Position numbers and translations under genes: made by a program | The notes under the pieces: model-generated | What the model was told of the DNA's origin: nothing | Databases searched by the model: none | What the model saw: only the letters and a program-made list of their open reading frames with translations | Part shown: in pieces, positions 11,690-23,165 of the stretch | Position numbering within the stretch: the stretch's first letter is position 1 | Layout of the letters: every line of letters starts with the position of its first letter | Source of the DNA: Terana coerulea | Lineage: Eukaryota > Basidiomycota > Agaricomycetes > Polyporales > Phanerochaetaceae | DNA length: 64,000 nt | Direction of reading: 5' to 3' | NCBI GenBank assembly: GCA_024811115.1 | Contig: JAKOGH010001214.1 | Span: forward strand, 1 to 64,000

Positions 11690-13970
11690 CAAACATGGTG
11701 ACATTATGTTAAATATAATATGTTCATAATTGCTGCAAAAGGAATGATGAACATGGAACTCAAAAGTGATCCCAAGGACAATGTGTGCATTGAATTCATG
11801 AATGGCTGTGGAAAGAAGAGTGGCGTGACAGAAATGTCAACAGTCCAAGTGAGAGAACTCATCAAACAGCAACTGCACCAATAGGGCATTTTGACACCGG
11901 AATATATCCATGCCTCTTTTTAAAAGGCTTCCTAAAGAGGTTGCCATCATCGCAGCATCTGAGGGTGCACTTCTATTGGTCTGCGTGGGGTGAGGCAGGC
12001 CGCGGGAGTCTACCGGGTTCGCCGTGATAGCGTCTCTTTTAGGCAGCCTTCCTGATATGGGCATAGATATATCCTGGCTGCCAAAATGCCCTAATGTGGA
12101 GGCATTTCCTTGTGGACTAAATGAAGAGCTGACACAATTCAGCGTGGGCAAGTTTGCTGCTAATTGTTGCATTCATTCGATGGAGTGACAAAGGTGTTGG
12201 TCAATTTGATAGTCATTGAAACCGGTTGTATCGAGCTGCTCCACAGCTGCAGACAGGCCGGACTGTGCTAGTCGGTTTGTGTGGTCGCTGTCTACGGCCT
12301 CTAGTAGTAATAACTATGCTAGGCATATCTCGCGACTGAGGTGTTGGCAGTGGCAGAGGTAGTTCCACTCTGGTATCTTGCAGTGTAGGCAGTTGTTGAG
12401 CACTGCAGGATATCCACTTCAGCATTTCTATTGAGAGTATATGACCAAAAGATCTTCCGTAGGTAGTGGCTACATGCATAACCAGTAAATGTAAACATAG
12501 CACTGTATCCAAAAAAATATAACCTATACTTATATTGAGTAGCTTCAGTGGAGATGTCAAACTTCTGTTGAGCTTCTCCAACCAACTCTGAAAAAGCTGC
12601 ACTGGCGATGCCCCATGAGTCATGAGTTCAACAGTTCTTCTCGATGGCAATTTGGAGAGTTGCACGGTATTTCACACTGGTGAGTCGGGGTATTCAATAG
12701 CTCTTCCCATTGGCTACATTCATGACGGCAGCCACACAACTCACTTTGTAAGCATTAATATTCTAAAGTCAGCGGCACTTCAGCATCTTCCAATCGGGTG
12801 GGGCTCACGAGACGTTGGCAGTTAAATACTTGAGTGTTCAAGCAATACATTCAGTAAAGGATCAGTGAGCACAGCAATATATGTGTACAAAAGATGACAT
12901 ACCTAGAGGCTGGCTTCTTCGCAGCATCTCTGTCTAGAACTTTCTTGCAGGACTTGCCCTTCCCGAGCAGCCGGTGTTGCTGATGTATACGCTAGTGGTG
13001 GTGGCGTCTTGGCATTGCTGAAGGTGTTGAAGATCCCTCGAGGTGTGAATTGGCCATTCTACATCAAAAACCAGTAGATGCAATATCACAAATAGAGATA
13101 AATTTAATTAAACATTAGTATAGTAGAGAGGAAGGGCGGTGATAGTTAGAATATACGCGAAAGGCGGCCGAGGGTGCCCAACTGTGACTATTGGTGAGGG
13201 TGCTCCTGGTGGGTTCCTAATTATGGAAAACCTATCAAAAATGAGATTAAACTCGAAATGGCAGATCAAAACCAAGTTTGTCGGCCGACTTGCATACTCA
13301 GCATCATTAATAGAAAGGGCACAAACATCATCGCACTTGCCAGAGGCTGCTGAAAGTACCACCAGCCTGTCGCACAACTATTTTAGGCAGGTTAAAGCCA
13401 GAGCACCTTATACCGGGTTGATTTCTTACTGTTCAGTAGTTACATCAAAGTTGTATATGAGCATAAGAGCTTCTAAGAGGTGTGGACGGGAGCAAGTGGG
13501 CATATCTATATCTGAGCAGACATACAGCACAGATGGAGTTGCAGCAGACATGGAAGTCGGGACGTGTGTGTCCAGTGTTGAGCGAGTGCTGAGCAGCACA
13601 GCAGCCAATCAGCAATTTTAGCAAACTGTATCATGTGACCTGCTCATATGCGCTTACGCTTTCTTCCTTGCGCTCTCAACACACACTGCATGTAGCCTTC
13701 CCGAGTGCCTGGTAGAAGATGCAGCTAAGCATATAAAAGGTGGCTACATGAATATTTTGGATATACAGGGTGGAAGTAGCGGCAGCCACCGGCTGCCAGA
13801 CAGACATCGAAAGAAAACTGCCCTTTCTTATATTATAGATGTATTAGAACTTTTTTTGGGCCTGTAGTGCCCTCACCTAACTGTCACTACTTAGGCTATA
13901 TAGTTATAGGTCACGGCCTGCCCTCGCTAGTACACTTGCACTATATATTTTGGATTATGGTTGCAGTAGC
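11690..13970. other. More GC-rich island of unknown origin
   Basis: Base composition rises here compared with both sides and CG dinucleotides are common, for example around 11990-12060 and 12240-12310. Open stretches exist on both strands (150 codons at 12213-12665 minus; 160 codons at 13139-13621 plus; 111 codons at 11837-12172 minus), but none carries a motif I recognise and they do not chain into a convincing spliced gene. It could be a younger insertion, part of a mobile element, or a decayed gene. I assign no function. Confidence 0.4.
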
Positions 13971-14059
13971 CGCCAGTGCAGTTTGAAAAGTATAATATGG
14001 TGTGCATTTATCCATCCAGACTTACTATATAAGGTAATGTGGTGATATATATAAAAATG

Positions 14060-14205
14060 CTCCATTGGAGGGCTTTCCAATTATAAAACATTTGTATCAA
14101 AAGCTTTCTAAGTTAAACAAATATAGGCCAATCTTTGTAAACTTGCCAACTGTACTTGCATTATTTTTAAACCTCACTGCAGTATAGTGGTGGGCTTACC
14201 TAAAT
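14060..14205 (-). repeat. Dispersed repeat family A, copy 3 (reverse)
   Basis: Reverse-complement copy. On the plus strand it reads GGGCTTTCCAATTATAAAAC, CAAAAGCTTTCTAAGTTAAA, GGCCAATCTTTGTAAACTTG and TTTTTAAACCTCACTGCAGT, mirroring the first half of copies 1 and 2. Confidence 0.55.
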
Positions 14206-14689
14206 TTTTAGTGATCAAAAGGTTGAGATAAGGACTTAAACTTACCATAAAAGTTCTTTATATACTATTTTATGAGTCTGATTACAAATACAAAGTCCAT
14301 TCCATATGTATCATGTGTCAGCATGAGTAAGCTGGGAAAAGGGATGTTATAATTATTTATTGCAAGTCATCAGATAAACAGCTCATGTTTAATTAGCCAC
14401 TAAGTCATTATTTATATATTATGCCTTTACTAAGCCAAGAGCCGAGTTCAGACTAAGTCTAAATAAAGTGTTTTTAAAAAAACCAGTGCTGTAATAATAT
14501 AGAGTATATTTTCAAAGTTTATTCTGTATATATATGCATTGTATGCTTATATAGAAATTGTACAAGCTATTAGTTAATTATTTATGGGATATATTGCGCT
14601 ATAATGGAATTGCCTTAGAAGAATATAGAACTACATAGTGTGGCCTTGAAAGGAAGTATGCTAAGGTTTATGTTTAGCTATACAACAAG

Positions 14690-14945
14690 TCTGTAGCATA
14701 TTTCTTTGCTGAACTATGGTTAATTCATTTATAATGCAGGTTTGGCATATATTGTGTATTTATTCAGCTGCATCTGCCATATATGGCAATGTGGCCACAT
14801 TGAAAAAAAGCTCTAGCATGGTGCTTTCCAACAATTAAACAATGACATTGAAAGCTTTTTAGTCAAAAGATATCAGCTAGTCTTTTTAAGCCTGCTAACT
14901 ATAATTGTGTTATTTTTGAGCTTCACTGTAGAATACAACATCATA
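14690..14945 (-). repeat. Dispersed repeat family A, copy 4 (reverse)
   Basis: A fuller reverse copy, from CAAGTCTGTAGCATATTTC through GGTTTGGCATATATTG, GGTGCTTTCCAACAATTAAA and GAAAGCTTTTTAGTCAAAAG to TTTTTGAGCTTCACTGTAG. It is the best single representative of the family. Confidence 0.6.
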
Positions 14946-15264
14946 GCAAATATTTTCTTACATAAGCTTGTGTAAACTCTAATGAGACTTAGTTAACTGA
15001 TTAGAAGCTATCTAAGAAGAATGCAATCACTTGTAGCTTTCAAAGATTATGGTGAAGCAGGCTATACGTTATAGAGTATGATAAGCTATACTAGCCTACT
15101 GTACTTTTATGACCACTCTGGATAGTAGTGTAACTGAGATTGTTTTAGACTATTCTAAATAGCTTGCAGAGACCACTGTGACTAATAACACCAAATAAAA
15201 TTCTAAATGGTGTAATGCAAAAATTAGTGTAAGAATAACTCTTTCAATGTGGTTTAAACTCAAA

Positions 15265-15475
15265 CATGTGCAAATTGGCTGAATTATGCAGAAGCTAGCA
15301 GTGTTGCACTTTTTGAGCTTTTGGAGTGCTGTAAAGGGAAATTTAGAGCAATATAAAGTTAATATCCCAACCAGACATAGTAGCTTATGATAGGTGACAA
15401 AATGCCAATTCTGGTGGCTTTTGAGAACTTGTGACCTGTAACATCCAGAGTGGTTATTAAAGTGCAGTATTATGT
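15265..15475 (+). repeat. Dispersed repeat family B, copy 2
   Basis: Shares GCTGAATTATGCAGAAGCTA, GTTGCACTTTTTGAGC, ATAAAGTTAATATC, GCCAATTCTGGTGGCTTT and CCAGAGTGGTTATTAAAGT with the copy beginning at 16190 and, more weakly, with 9755-9960. It lies just upstream of the solo LTR. Confidence 0.55.
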
Positions 15476-15541
15476 TCTTTGCTTTTAATGAATAACTCCA
15501 TATATGTACTATAGACAATATCAACTATATAGCTGAGATTC

Positions 15542-16101
15542 TATCATAAAACTATAATACTCACCTGCTGGGATGACTTGAAAGAAGTGGGAAAGCAGAG
15601 GGACTTGAGTAGAGCTAGTAGAGTGGATATGAATTAATGATGTTGTTGAGTCTGGAGGTTTAGCCCACAGACCAGCCTCCTTATATATATGTAGAGGGAC
15701 CCCAGACACTATCTAAGACCTCCAATACCATATGCTAACTGATATAGTCAGGTGACGTCTGACTAAGGCTCCAGGAGCATACCATCGCTCTAACTCCCTT
15801 ATCAGATCTGACCTAGCTATTATGCTAACATCAACACTATCTAGATGTCCTAATCGGAGCTACTGTACACTACCAGTCTATGATGTCATACTGACATTAT
15901 ACTAAGGTCATAGTCCAGAACAGTTCCAGACCAGGAGTTCTGGATGCTACATCCATATAAGGCATATCCCTGATCTCCATGCGGCAAACACATGCAAATG
16001 ATCAGCATCTTGTAACACTATATGACGACTTGGTGACATGTTCCATGACTTGATGTTACACTCTAAGCACTGTGGACTAGCGCTGAGGGAAATTTGTAAC
16101 A
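15542..16101 (-). repeat. Solo LTR with 5-bp target duplication (copy 4)
   Basis: The cleanest copy: 560 bp flanked by the perfect direct repeat GATTC at 15537-15541 and 16102-16106. This fixes the family's ends as TGTTACAAATTTCC...TTTTATGATA (minus strand). No internal retrotransposon sequence lies on either side, so this is a solo LTR left by recombination between the two LTRs of a full element. A TATA box and downstream leader-like tract are present as in the other copies. The termini are TG...TA rather than the usual TG...CA. Confidence 0.85.
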
Positions 16102-16189
16102 GATTCCTTTCCTGATGGCATTAACAAGCATTTGATGTGCTATACTTTTATGACCACTCTGAATGTCATAGTTTACAAAATCTCAAAAC

Positions 16190-16515
16190 TATGCAGATTA
16201 GCTGAATTGTGCAGAAACTAGTATGTTGCACTTTTCTGAGCTTTTAAGTGCTACAGGCAGAACATTTGGCATGCATAAAGTTAATGTTACAACTAAATGT
16301 GGCAGCTTGCAACAAATGACATAGTGCCAATTCTGGCAGTTTTGAGTCTAAACCACTTTGAAACAGTTATTCTTATACCAATTCTGGCATTACACCATCT
16401 GGAGTTTCATCTAGTGTCACCAATCACAGCAGTCTCCACTAGCCATCTAGAAATGGTTTACAACAGTCACAGTCACACCACCATCTGGAGTGGTTATAAA
16501 AGTATAGTATGCACA
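16190..16515 (+). repeat. Dispersed repeat family B, copy 3
   Basis: Contains GCTGAATTGTGCAGAAACTA, GCATAAAGTTAATGTTAC, GGCAGCTTG and GTGCCAATTCTGGCAG. It then seems to repeat the CCAATTCTGGCATTACACCA and CATCTGGAGTGGTTATAAAA segments in a partly reshuffled second half. Confidence 0.5.
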
Positions 16516-16850
16516 CATTTAATATATGCCACATGCATCAGTGTGCATCAGTATGTGTTGATATTCATGTTTCCATGTGGAACATATATCCTGATGTTTT
16601 CCTTTTGAGCATGTAGAATTTCCATTGAAAGCAGCCCTATAGTGTTTTGCATAACAAATGACAGTCGCTAAAATTTCATTGCTTGTTTGTCCTGTATAAA
16701 CATTCTTTTATTAGGTGAAAATGATTATCACATCCAGTCACTATGCCTGGCTTAAGCAACACAGTATGACAGTTGCAACCAATGTCTCCACTATATCCTC
16801 TAGAGTTTATACATGCTGTCATTCACCTACAGCATTCTCATAGTGCGACT

Positions 16851-18106
16851 ACAACTCGTAGTGTTTTAAAGTCCAGTTCTAAGAACCACAAAAAACTGAA
16901 GACTGGACTGGACTGGACTGTTTTCAGACTGGTTTTAAGCCAGTCCTATAGTAGTCCAGTCCTGGTCCTAATCCTGGTCTTTGCCTGTAGCTCAAAAGTT
17001 AGGACTGCTAAAGACTGGTTAGAACTAGTCCAGGACTGGTCAAGGGGGCGCAGGAATTAAGCGCCTAACCCAATGTTGGGGAGAGAGGTGGGGTTGGGTA
17101 AGCTTACATATATTTTTGCAACATAGTATTTTGCCTATAATAGCAGTGAAAATGAGCCAAAAATGGGGTAATTCAGGTAACATTAAGCCAAATGTGAGAG
17201 AAACCTCAATGAGAACCTTTGCCACAGCTCTGGCTCCCATCAATGTGACTTTGGAGCTGTAAATGTATGACTGCTTAATACTGAACTTAGCTTGAGAATA
17301 CATAGAATAATTATAAAAATTAGAGGAATAGTAAGATATGCTTTCAAAATAGCTTACACTCACTTCAGCACTGTAAGACATTCCAGAAATCTAGCTGCAG
17401 AAAGTAGTGACTGGTATTGCTATCAAATCACCACATGCACCTTCTATATATAGCTGGTCCAAGAGAGGGGGTACACCGGAGGGGGAGTACACCGGAGAGG
17501 CCTAAACACAAAAATGAACATTAGGTTATGTTTCATTTTTGTATGCCCCCTGGGACTGGTCTTAATACACACCTTGTGTTGATGGTTTTGAGGGCTTATT
17601 TATCAAAACTGTAAGATGCAAACTCACTTTGGCAAGAAAAAGTCTTTGAACTGTATTTTTAAAGCAAAGGTAATAATTCATTGCTGGCTTTTGAAACAAA
17701 TTTAGTTATAAGTCATTCAAAATTGGTAAAGCCATGAAAATAAATACACTCAACACTTGTAGTGTGCAGTCATACATTGAGTTTCAAAGCTAAGAACTAG
17801 TATAAAAGCAAAATCTAGCTTAACAATAATATAACACACATAGTCAGCAAGTTATATTTGACTTACAGGGTAAAGACTTGATTGGGACTAGTTCAAGACC
17901 AACCCAAACTGGTTAAAGACTGCCTTTGGTCTTGGACCAGTCTAGACCAGTCAAGGACTGCAAGAGGACTGCAGTCCTACTAAGACTGGTCTTGGGCCAG
18001 TCTTATATTTACAGTCCTGGTCTTTTAGCAGCCCTGGTCCTGGTTCTGGAAAAAATAGCAAAAGACCAGACCAGACCAGACCGGACTTTAAAACACTATA
18101 ACTCGT
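16851..18106. mobile_element. Non-autonomous DNA transposon (hAT-like MITE)
   Basis: The core, 16860-18097, starts AGTGTTTTAAAGTCC and ends with its exact reverse complement GGACTTTAAAACACT, a 15-bp perfect terminal inverted repeat. A 9-bp direct repeat, ACAACTCGT at 16851-16859 and ATAACTCGT at 18098-18106, flanks it with one C/T difference. This fits an 8-bp target duplication plus one base of uncertain register, the size typical of hAT elements. Subterminal arrays of the GACTGG motif occur inside both ends (16901-16920 and, reversed, 18063-18084). The centre has no transposase, so it would need a partner element to move. An 11-bp tandem duplication, GTACACCGGAG, lies at 17471-17497. Confidence 0.7.
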
Positions 18107-18715
18107 GCATTATAGAGCATATTAACTACAGTGTATATCATGCCTGTCTTGAGCCGGAATTGGCTAAAAAGCTCCAATTCCAAGTCCTTGCCAAAATCAG
18201 AGAGTGCCAGCCCCATTTTGAGGTGTTTATTGTGGTATTTATCGCAGCTAATATGCTCTTATGCCGCCTCTTATGTATTGCTGAATGCACCTTGGCGGTT
18301 TGTTGGCGGCACTCCCAGAGCTGAAGACGAGTGACACATGAGCTCTGGATGTGACGATCATTGTTACCTAATAAGGGAATGTTTGTACAGGACAAACAAG
18401 CAACGAAATTTCGGCAACTGTCATTTGTTATGCAAAACACTGTAATGTTTTCCTTTTGGACCATTTGTGGCAACTCAAAATTGAGCTTTGCCCAAAGTGC
18501 AAACAGCTGTAGTTCTCATGTACCAAAAGGGCAGAGAATGAGACGGGTGGAGGGTGGGACAGCCCCTAGGACGGCAGAGGGAGAGCAGGGATTAACAGTA
18601 TTACACAAGTGTTTGGACTATCAGAACTGATGAGAACCTGTTGGGAAATTAACACCAAGTGCAGTCCATTATGCAAGGTGCTGTAATGAGCAAGTCTATA
18701 TTTTAACGGAGAAAG
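18107..18715. other. Intergenic boundary segment
   Basis: This is the transition from the AT-rich repeat block to the gene-dense part. I see no gene. It presumably includes the 3' untranslated region of the minus-strand Mtf2-like gene. Confidence 0.45.
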
Positions 18716-19922
18716 CTATTGGTTCCATGACAAGTCACCTTCTGGCTTGCGCCTAGGAGGAACATCATCCCATTGCCCGAACTCCCAATCATCGCGATCA
18801 TGCTGGCGTAGAGCATCTTGCTTCCACCTCTCCGACCCCGTAGTCCATCTTTTCTCTTGCTTGTCGTGTTGCAGCGTTCCCCTCTTCAGATCAGGGTCCG
18901 AGGCAAGCTGCTCAATGCGAGCGACCAATGCCCAAACCTCTCCGCTGTTCAGCGAAGTATCCTCCTCCCAGAGATTCCTTCCTCCGACCTCCTGTCGCAC
19001 CTTCTCGGACAGGCTCCTTGTCTTGTTGTCCATCTCGACCCCGTTCACGCGCATCTCTTCGAGCGCATCGCATACTCCACGGACGTCACGGAAGCATTTC
19101 CAGCGTGTCTCAATGAGCTCGTTGTACGCCGGAGTTGTACATCCGAATACATACGACGCGACAGACAAATGTCGCGCGTGGTCGAAGATTGAGAGGGCAA
19201 GGTATGGATCCTTGTACTGGTCTCGGAAGGTACGCATAAGAGCGGCAATGAGATGGGGATACGATGGTGGTTGAAGATCAACTGTTTGGGGCAAAGAGGA
19301 GGCTATGCTAGAGCTCATAGCTTTTCGCGCTGCTTCTTCATACCGTTGGGACTCGCCAAATACCTCGCGCATGGCCCAGTCCAGGAGTTGCTGATCATTT
19401 TCACAGCGGATCATCTGTTCTGTCTTTCGATCAAGTTCCTGGTCGGCCTCACTGGTCCATGTAACATTTCTGGAAAGCTGCCGGAGGTTGACAGCCAAGT
19501 CATTGATCTCCTGCGAGTGACCTTGGCCGACGCCGGAGGTCGACACGTGCGGTATCTGAGTCGCACTATTGCTAGCGGTTTTCAATTTCTTCTGTGTTTC
19601 GACGGTGTCGAATATCAGATTAAACATCTCGTCGAATGCGTGGGTTTCTCGAGCGGTCATGTTGTAGCGTCGTGCCGACTGGTCCTTTCGATGGGAAGAG
19701 GAGCTTGCTAGAAGACCTCGAGATGAGACATCTATGTCTTTGAAGACGTGATCCCACCCTGATTCCTCTGAGTCGAAGAGCGGCTTGCTTGCATAGCTGC
19801 GTCTAACGTTGTTCCACACAGTCTGTTCTGGAGGAGTTGAGTTATTACACCAATGCATGCTATAACGAGTCCCTACTGTTGGATGAAGCCGCCAGCGTTT
19901 TCAACGTCCACTTGGCAAGCAT
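18716..19922 (-). CDS. Mtf2-like mitochondrial protein
   Basis: The 380-codon main exon encodes a protein resembling the fungal Mtf2/Nam1-like family, mitochondrial proteins tied to transcript processing and translation. Features recognised from mushroom members are WDHVFKDI near the N-terminus, FDEMFNLIFDTVE, an acidic WTSEADQELDRK segment, LLDWAMREVF, and a repeat-like YPHLIAALMRTFRDQYKDPY...SIFDHARHLS region. The first ATG of the long open frame (19858) has no targeting peptide. A 49-nt intron (GTAGGG...CTCCAG, phase 1) joins the frame to an upstream ATG at 19922 and gives the start MLAKWTLKTLAASSN, basic and hydroxyl-rich as in mitochondrial presequences, so I prefer that start. It is divergent from rgp1 with about 133 bp between. 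Function is inferred from similarity only. Confidence 0.75.
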
Positions 19923-20055
19923 GGCGTGCACAAACTCGATGGAAGAGGGCTTTCTAGCTGCTGCAAGCTTGGTGCAAGGCGGAGAAGATGACGGTTGACG
20001 GAAGGCAGCGCCGAGCGGCTAAACGTGGTACTTGCTTTCCGAACCCCTTCATGTT
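19923..20055. promoter_or_regulatory. Short divergent promoter, Mtf2-like / rgp1
   Basis: The two genes are head to head with only about 133 bp between the chosen start codons, so both must be driven from this stretch. No clear TATA box is visible. Confidence 0.45.
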
Positions 20056-23000
20056 ATGGCCGAGTCGACTGTGGTGGACGAAGCAGTCCGTGTCACTGTA
20101 ACTCCCTCTCAAGCCTCGTACTTCGCTGGCGATGTCTTCACAGTTACCATTACCATCACGAATGTCCGCGCACCGCAGGCCACCCTACCGTCCAAGTCAG
20201 CTTCTCATGGCCATAGACGAGGAGCACACTCGGTTAGCTACGTCCCCATGGCGCGTCCTCCGACATCTCCTGGTATCCGAACTGCTTTGCCAATCGCACC
20301 AACAAACCAATCCGGGGGGCCTGCCACTTCTGTGGTCAGACGCGGACTTGTAGGGAAACCACGGCACACGAAAGGGATGGACGAGCTGTCTCGGACAGTT
20401 GACCCTGCAAGACGACGGCTCATTCTCACAAAATCTCTATCGGTCTCCCTCCCGCCGCAAAATAATTACGCGAATGGGGACGATTGGAAGGCGCGGTCAC
20501 CTATACGCGCATTACGGACTCTGGAGTCGACTTTACCCTGTGAGTACTCTTGCGTGTCTAATACCTTGCAGCCATTAAGAGCTCGACAGCTCCAGCTTCG
20601 CCACGTGCACCTTCTCCTCTGTCCCGCTCGTCAACTTTGCCTACGAATCACCCGCACGCGCGCAAACAATCCCTGATGGACGGTCAGGTGCAGGTGCAAA
20701 ACCTGCTTACGCCAGAACACGTCCCGCCAATCCTCACGCCGAACCCCTCTGTCTCGACGTTTTCTCTGGCCCTTGATCCAATTACAGAAGGCCTCTCATC
20801 ACCTATGTTTCCTGATACGCCTGTGGGTCCATCCCCAATCTTGCCGGATCCTTGGGCTGGGATAAATGGGCAAATGCCCCCGTGTCGTCTGCTTCATATC
20901 CACTGAAGCCAAATGGTGTGTCTCCCAGCGCCAGGCCGCACGGAGGGTATGGACGGAAGCCACCGCATCTTGACGTTCTTCCAATCACTCGCAATGCGGC
21001 TCCCCAGGTCATTATCCCATGACTGCAGGCGTTGGACGCTTCTCTGTTCCGAACACTGAACTTATCCTGTACTCCTATGCTCAACTCCTTGGTACTCTAG
21101 CGTTACTTCCCACTGCGGACCCCCTCTCTCGAATGAACAGTCTCGGAGTCTACATACACTGCGACGCGAGCTGCAAAGCACCAAAGCGGTAGGTGGCGGA
21201 AACATGAATATCGCTACGAACAATGCCAAGACACCGGCGGGAAATGGCACCCGACGCCCACCTCACACACGCTCCGCTTCCCTTTCCTCTGGACTATTAT
21301 CTCTCCTTTCGCCGTCTTCTCTCATACCTGAATCTCCACCCCCATCTCCACAGCGGCGAAGTACATCTCATCATGCTCGCTCCCCTTCCGTCTTTTCCGG
21401 GTTTTTCTCGACGGCTGCAAGTCAAAGTAGCGAGCTAGACGAAATGGAGAGCACCACTCCATCTACTGTTCAAGACACCAGTGGGAAATCAGAATCGGCA
21501 CTGCCGACTTTTGATGTTCCTCCCACTATGCTTGCTGTTGATTTGAGTCTCGAACCTGGGAAGTCTCGAAGCTGTGAGTTGGGTTGTTCTTGTCGTGCAG
21601 ATGCATCTGCTTATACTGACTTGATAGACTTATATACTATTCAGCTACCAAGGAATTTACCACCGACTCACCGTGGAAGAAGTTTACGATTCCAGTACGA
21701 GTTTGTGCTGGGCATCTGCCGATCGCCCTCGTCAAACGGAGCAGCTAACAGCCGCGTAATGAAGGTCCCTATTCGTATCTATAACTATGTAACAAGTAGG
21801 TTAAGTGTCCGCCACTACGTCCCCAGGGTCCCGCTTATTCATCTCTTGCATAGTCAGCCGCGCTCCCATACCGTACGATTTACGTTGGCCGGTAATTTCC
21901 CGACCACATCGCCGCAATGCCAAAGTTACTGTGTTAGAAACCCACGGGCCGGCCGAAAGTCGATTCCAGCGCACTGATCCCTTCGGTCAGTCATATCTGC
22001 CATTATAGCGGGATGGTATTTACGAGGAAGCGGTTATCCAGACGATGCTTCCTACCATGATCCAGATGACCTGCGTGCGTATGCTCGAAATCTACTCACC
22101 GCAAGACAAGAGTATGGCGTTGGCCTACACTTGCCCAGGGACGCCGCTGGCAACTCTACATTTCGAAGTGATCGGGAGCAAGACGAGGAGGAGCCTGGTT
22201 GTCGCGAATCCATCGAGATTTTGACTCGGACTCCAAAGCAATGTACGTCCTTGGCATTTGCCATATTGTCGAGCTACGCACCGTTGGTGAACAATTCCTT
22301 CCGTTTACAGTGTCTTTCGACGTGCACAAAGATGGTCTCAAAGTTGCGATTCTTACCTTGACAAAAGCATCGTACCGCTTAGGAGAGACTATTCTCGGGG
22401 TAGTGGATTTTAACGACAGATCCAGCAGAGTAAAGGTGCTAAAGGTGCGAGATACGCTTTTTAATCTTACCGGATACACTAAAATAGCTGTTGTTTATTT
22501 AGTTGTCTGCCTATCTGGAATCTCACGAGACTTTGCCACCTAGCATCTCATCCGCCACTGCAAGTGTCGCAGCTCAGACGCGTCGTACGCACGCTGAGGG
22601 GCATTGTTCGTTTGTCGCCTCCACTTCGCGGACTACATTCTCCTTGGACGTACCGTCAGATGCCAGCCCTTGCTTTCAGGTCGCTGTTTCAAGCTCGTCG
22701 CCTGGGGCGCCGTCTTCGGGAGCCGGCGGTCTGGAGTGGAAAGTGAGAATCTGCTTCTTCGTCGCCGTTGCTTCGCCAGAGTCGCGCGTCGGTGAAGAGG
22801 GAGTTCGTCTCCGGCATATGACTAGGGATGGTCCACGAGGCGAGTGGGGCATGTCATGGCGGGCCTCCATGTCCATATCTCCGTCTGAGCGACCGTCGCC
22901 CCTGCTCACTGCTAACGGCACTGTGCTCGCTAGTCAACAGACTCAGTCCTGGTCGTCTTTCCTCTCAAGCGCGTTTCTGGGATCCTCGGAACCGGCGAAC

Positions 23001-23165
23001 AACTTCCATGACGGAGACGAGGACCTGGAGGCTGAAGACGATGACTTTGAGGCCGAGAAAGAGTGGAAGGAGGTCAAGGCAGAGATGGTGGAATGCGAAG
23101 TGCCCATCCAGGTGTGGCCGGGCAACACGGCATTCAAAGCGAGTGAGGTCACTTTCGAGGTCTAG
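20056..23165 (+). CDS. rgp1: Rgp1, Ric1-Rgp1 Ypt6/Rab6 exchange factor subunit
   Basis: Encodes a protein of the Rgp1 family, partner of Ric1 in the Golgi nucleotide-exchange complex for Ypt6/Rab6. The N-terminus MAESTVVDEAVRVTVTPSQA leads into an arrestin-like beta fold; then come HARKQSLMDGQ, RFSVPNTELILYSYAQLLGT, VGGGNMNI, the LQ-rich core (LYTIQLPRNLPPTHRG, VMKVPIRIYN), CRESIEILTRTPK, SYRLGETILGVVDF, RTTFSLDVPSDASP, and the family-typical C-terminus CEVPIQVWPGNTAF. Introns include 20540-20571 (only 32 nt), about 21574-21627, 21792-21850, 22240-22310 and one near 22446-22501. Frame changes near 20870, 21007 and 21120 break the exon between RSSTLPTNHP and VGGGN although protein similarity continues across them, so I read them as sequence errors. 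Full-length otherwise. Confidence 0.88.

Noticed and set aside
13139..13621. A 160-codon open frame on the plus strand as a real gene
   Set aside because: No recognisable domain, no supporting context, and an overlapping frame on the other strand of similar quality. Kept only as part of the GC-rich island.
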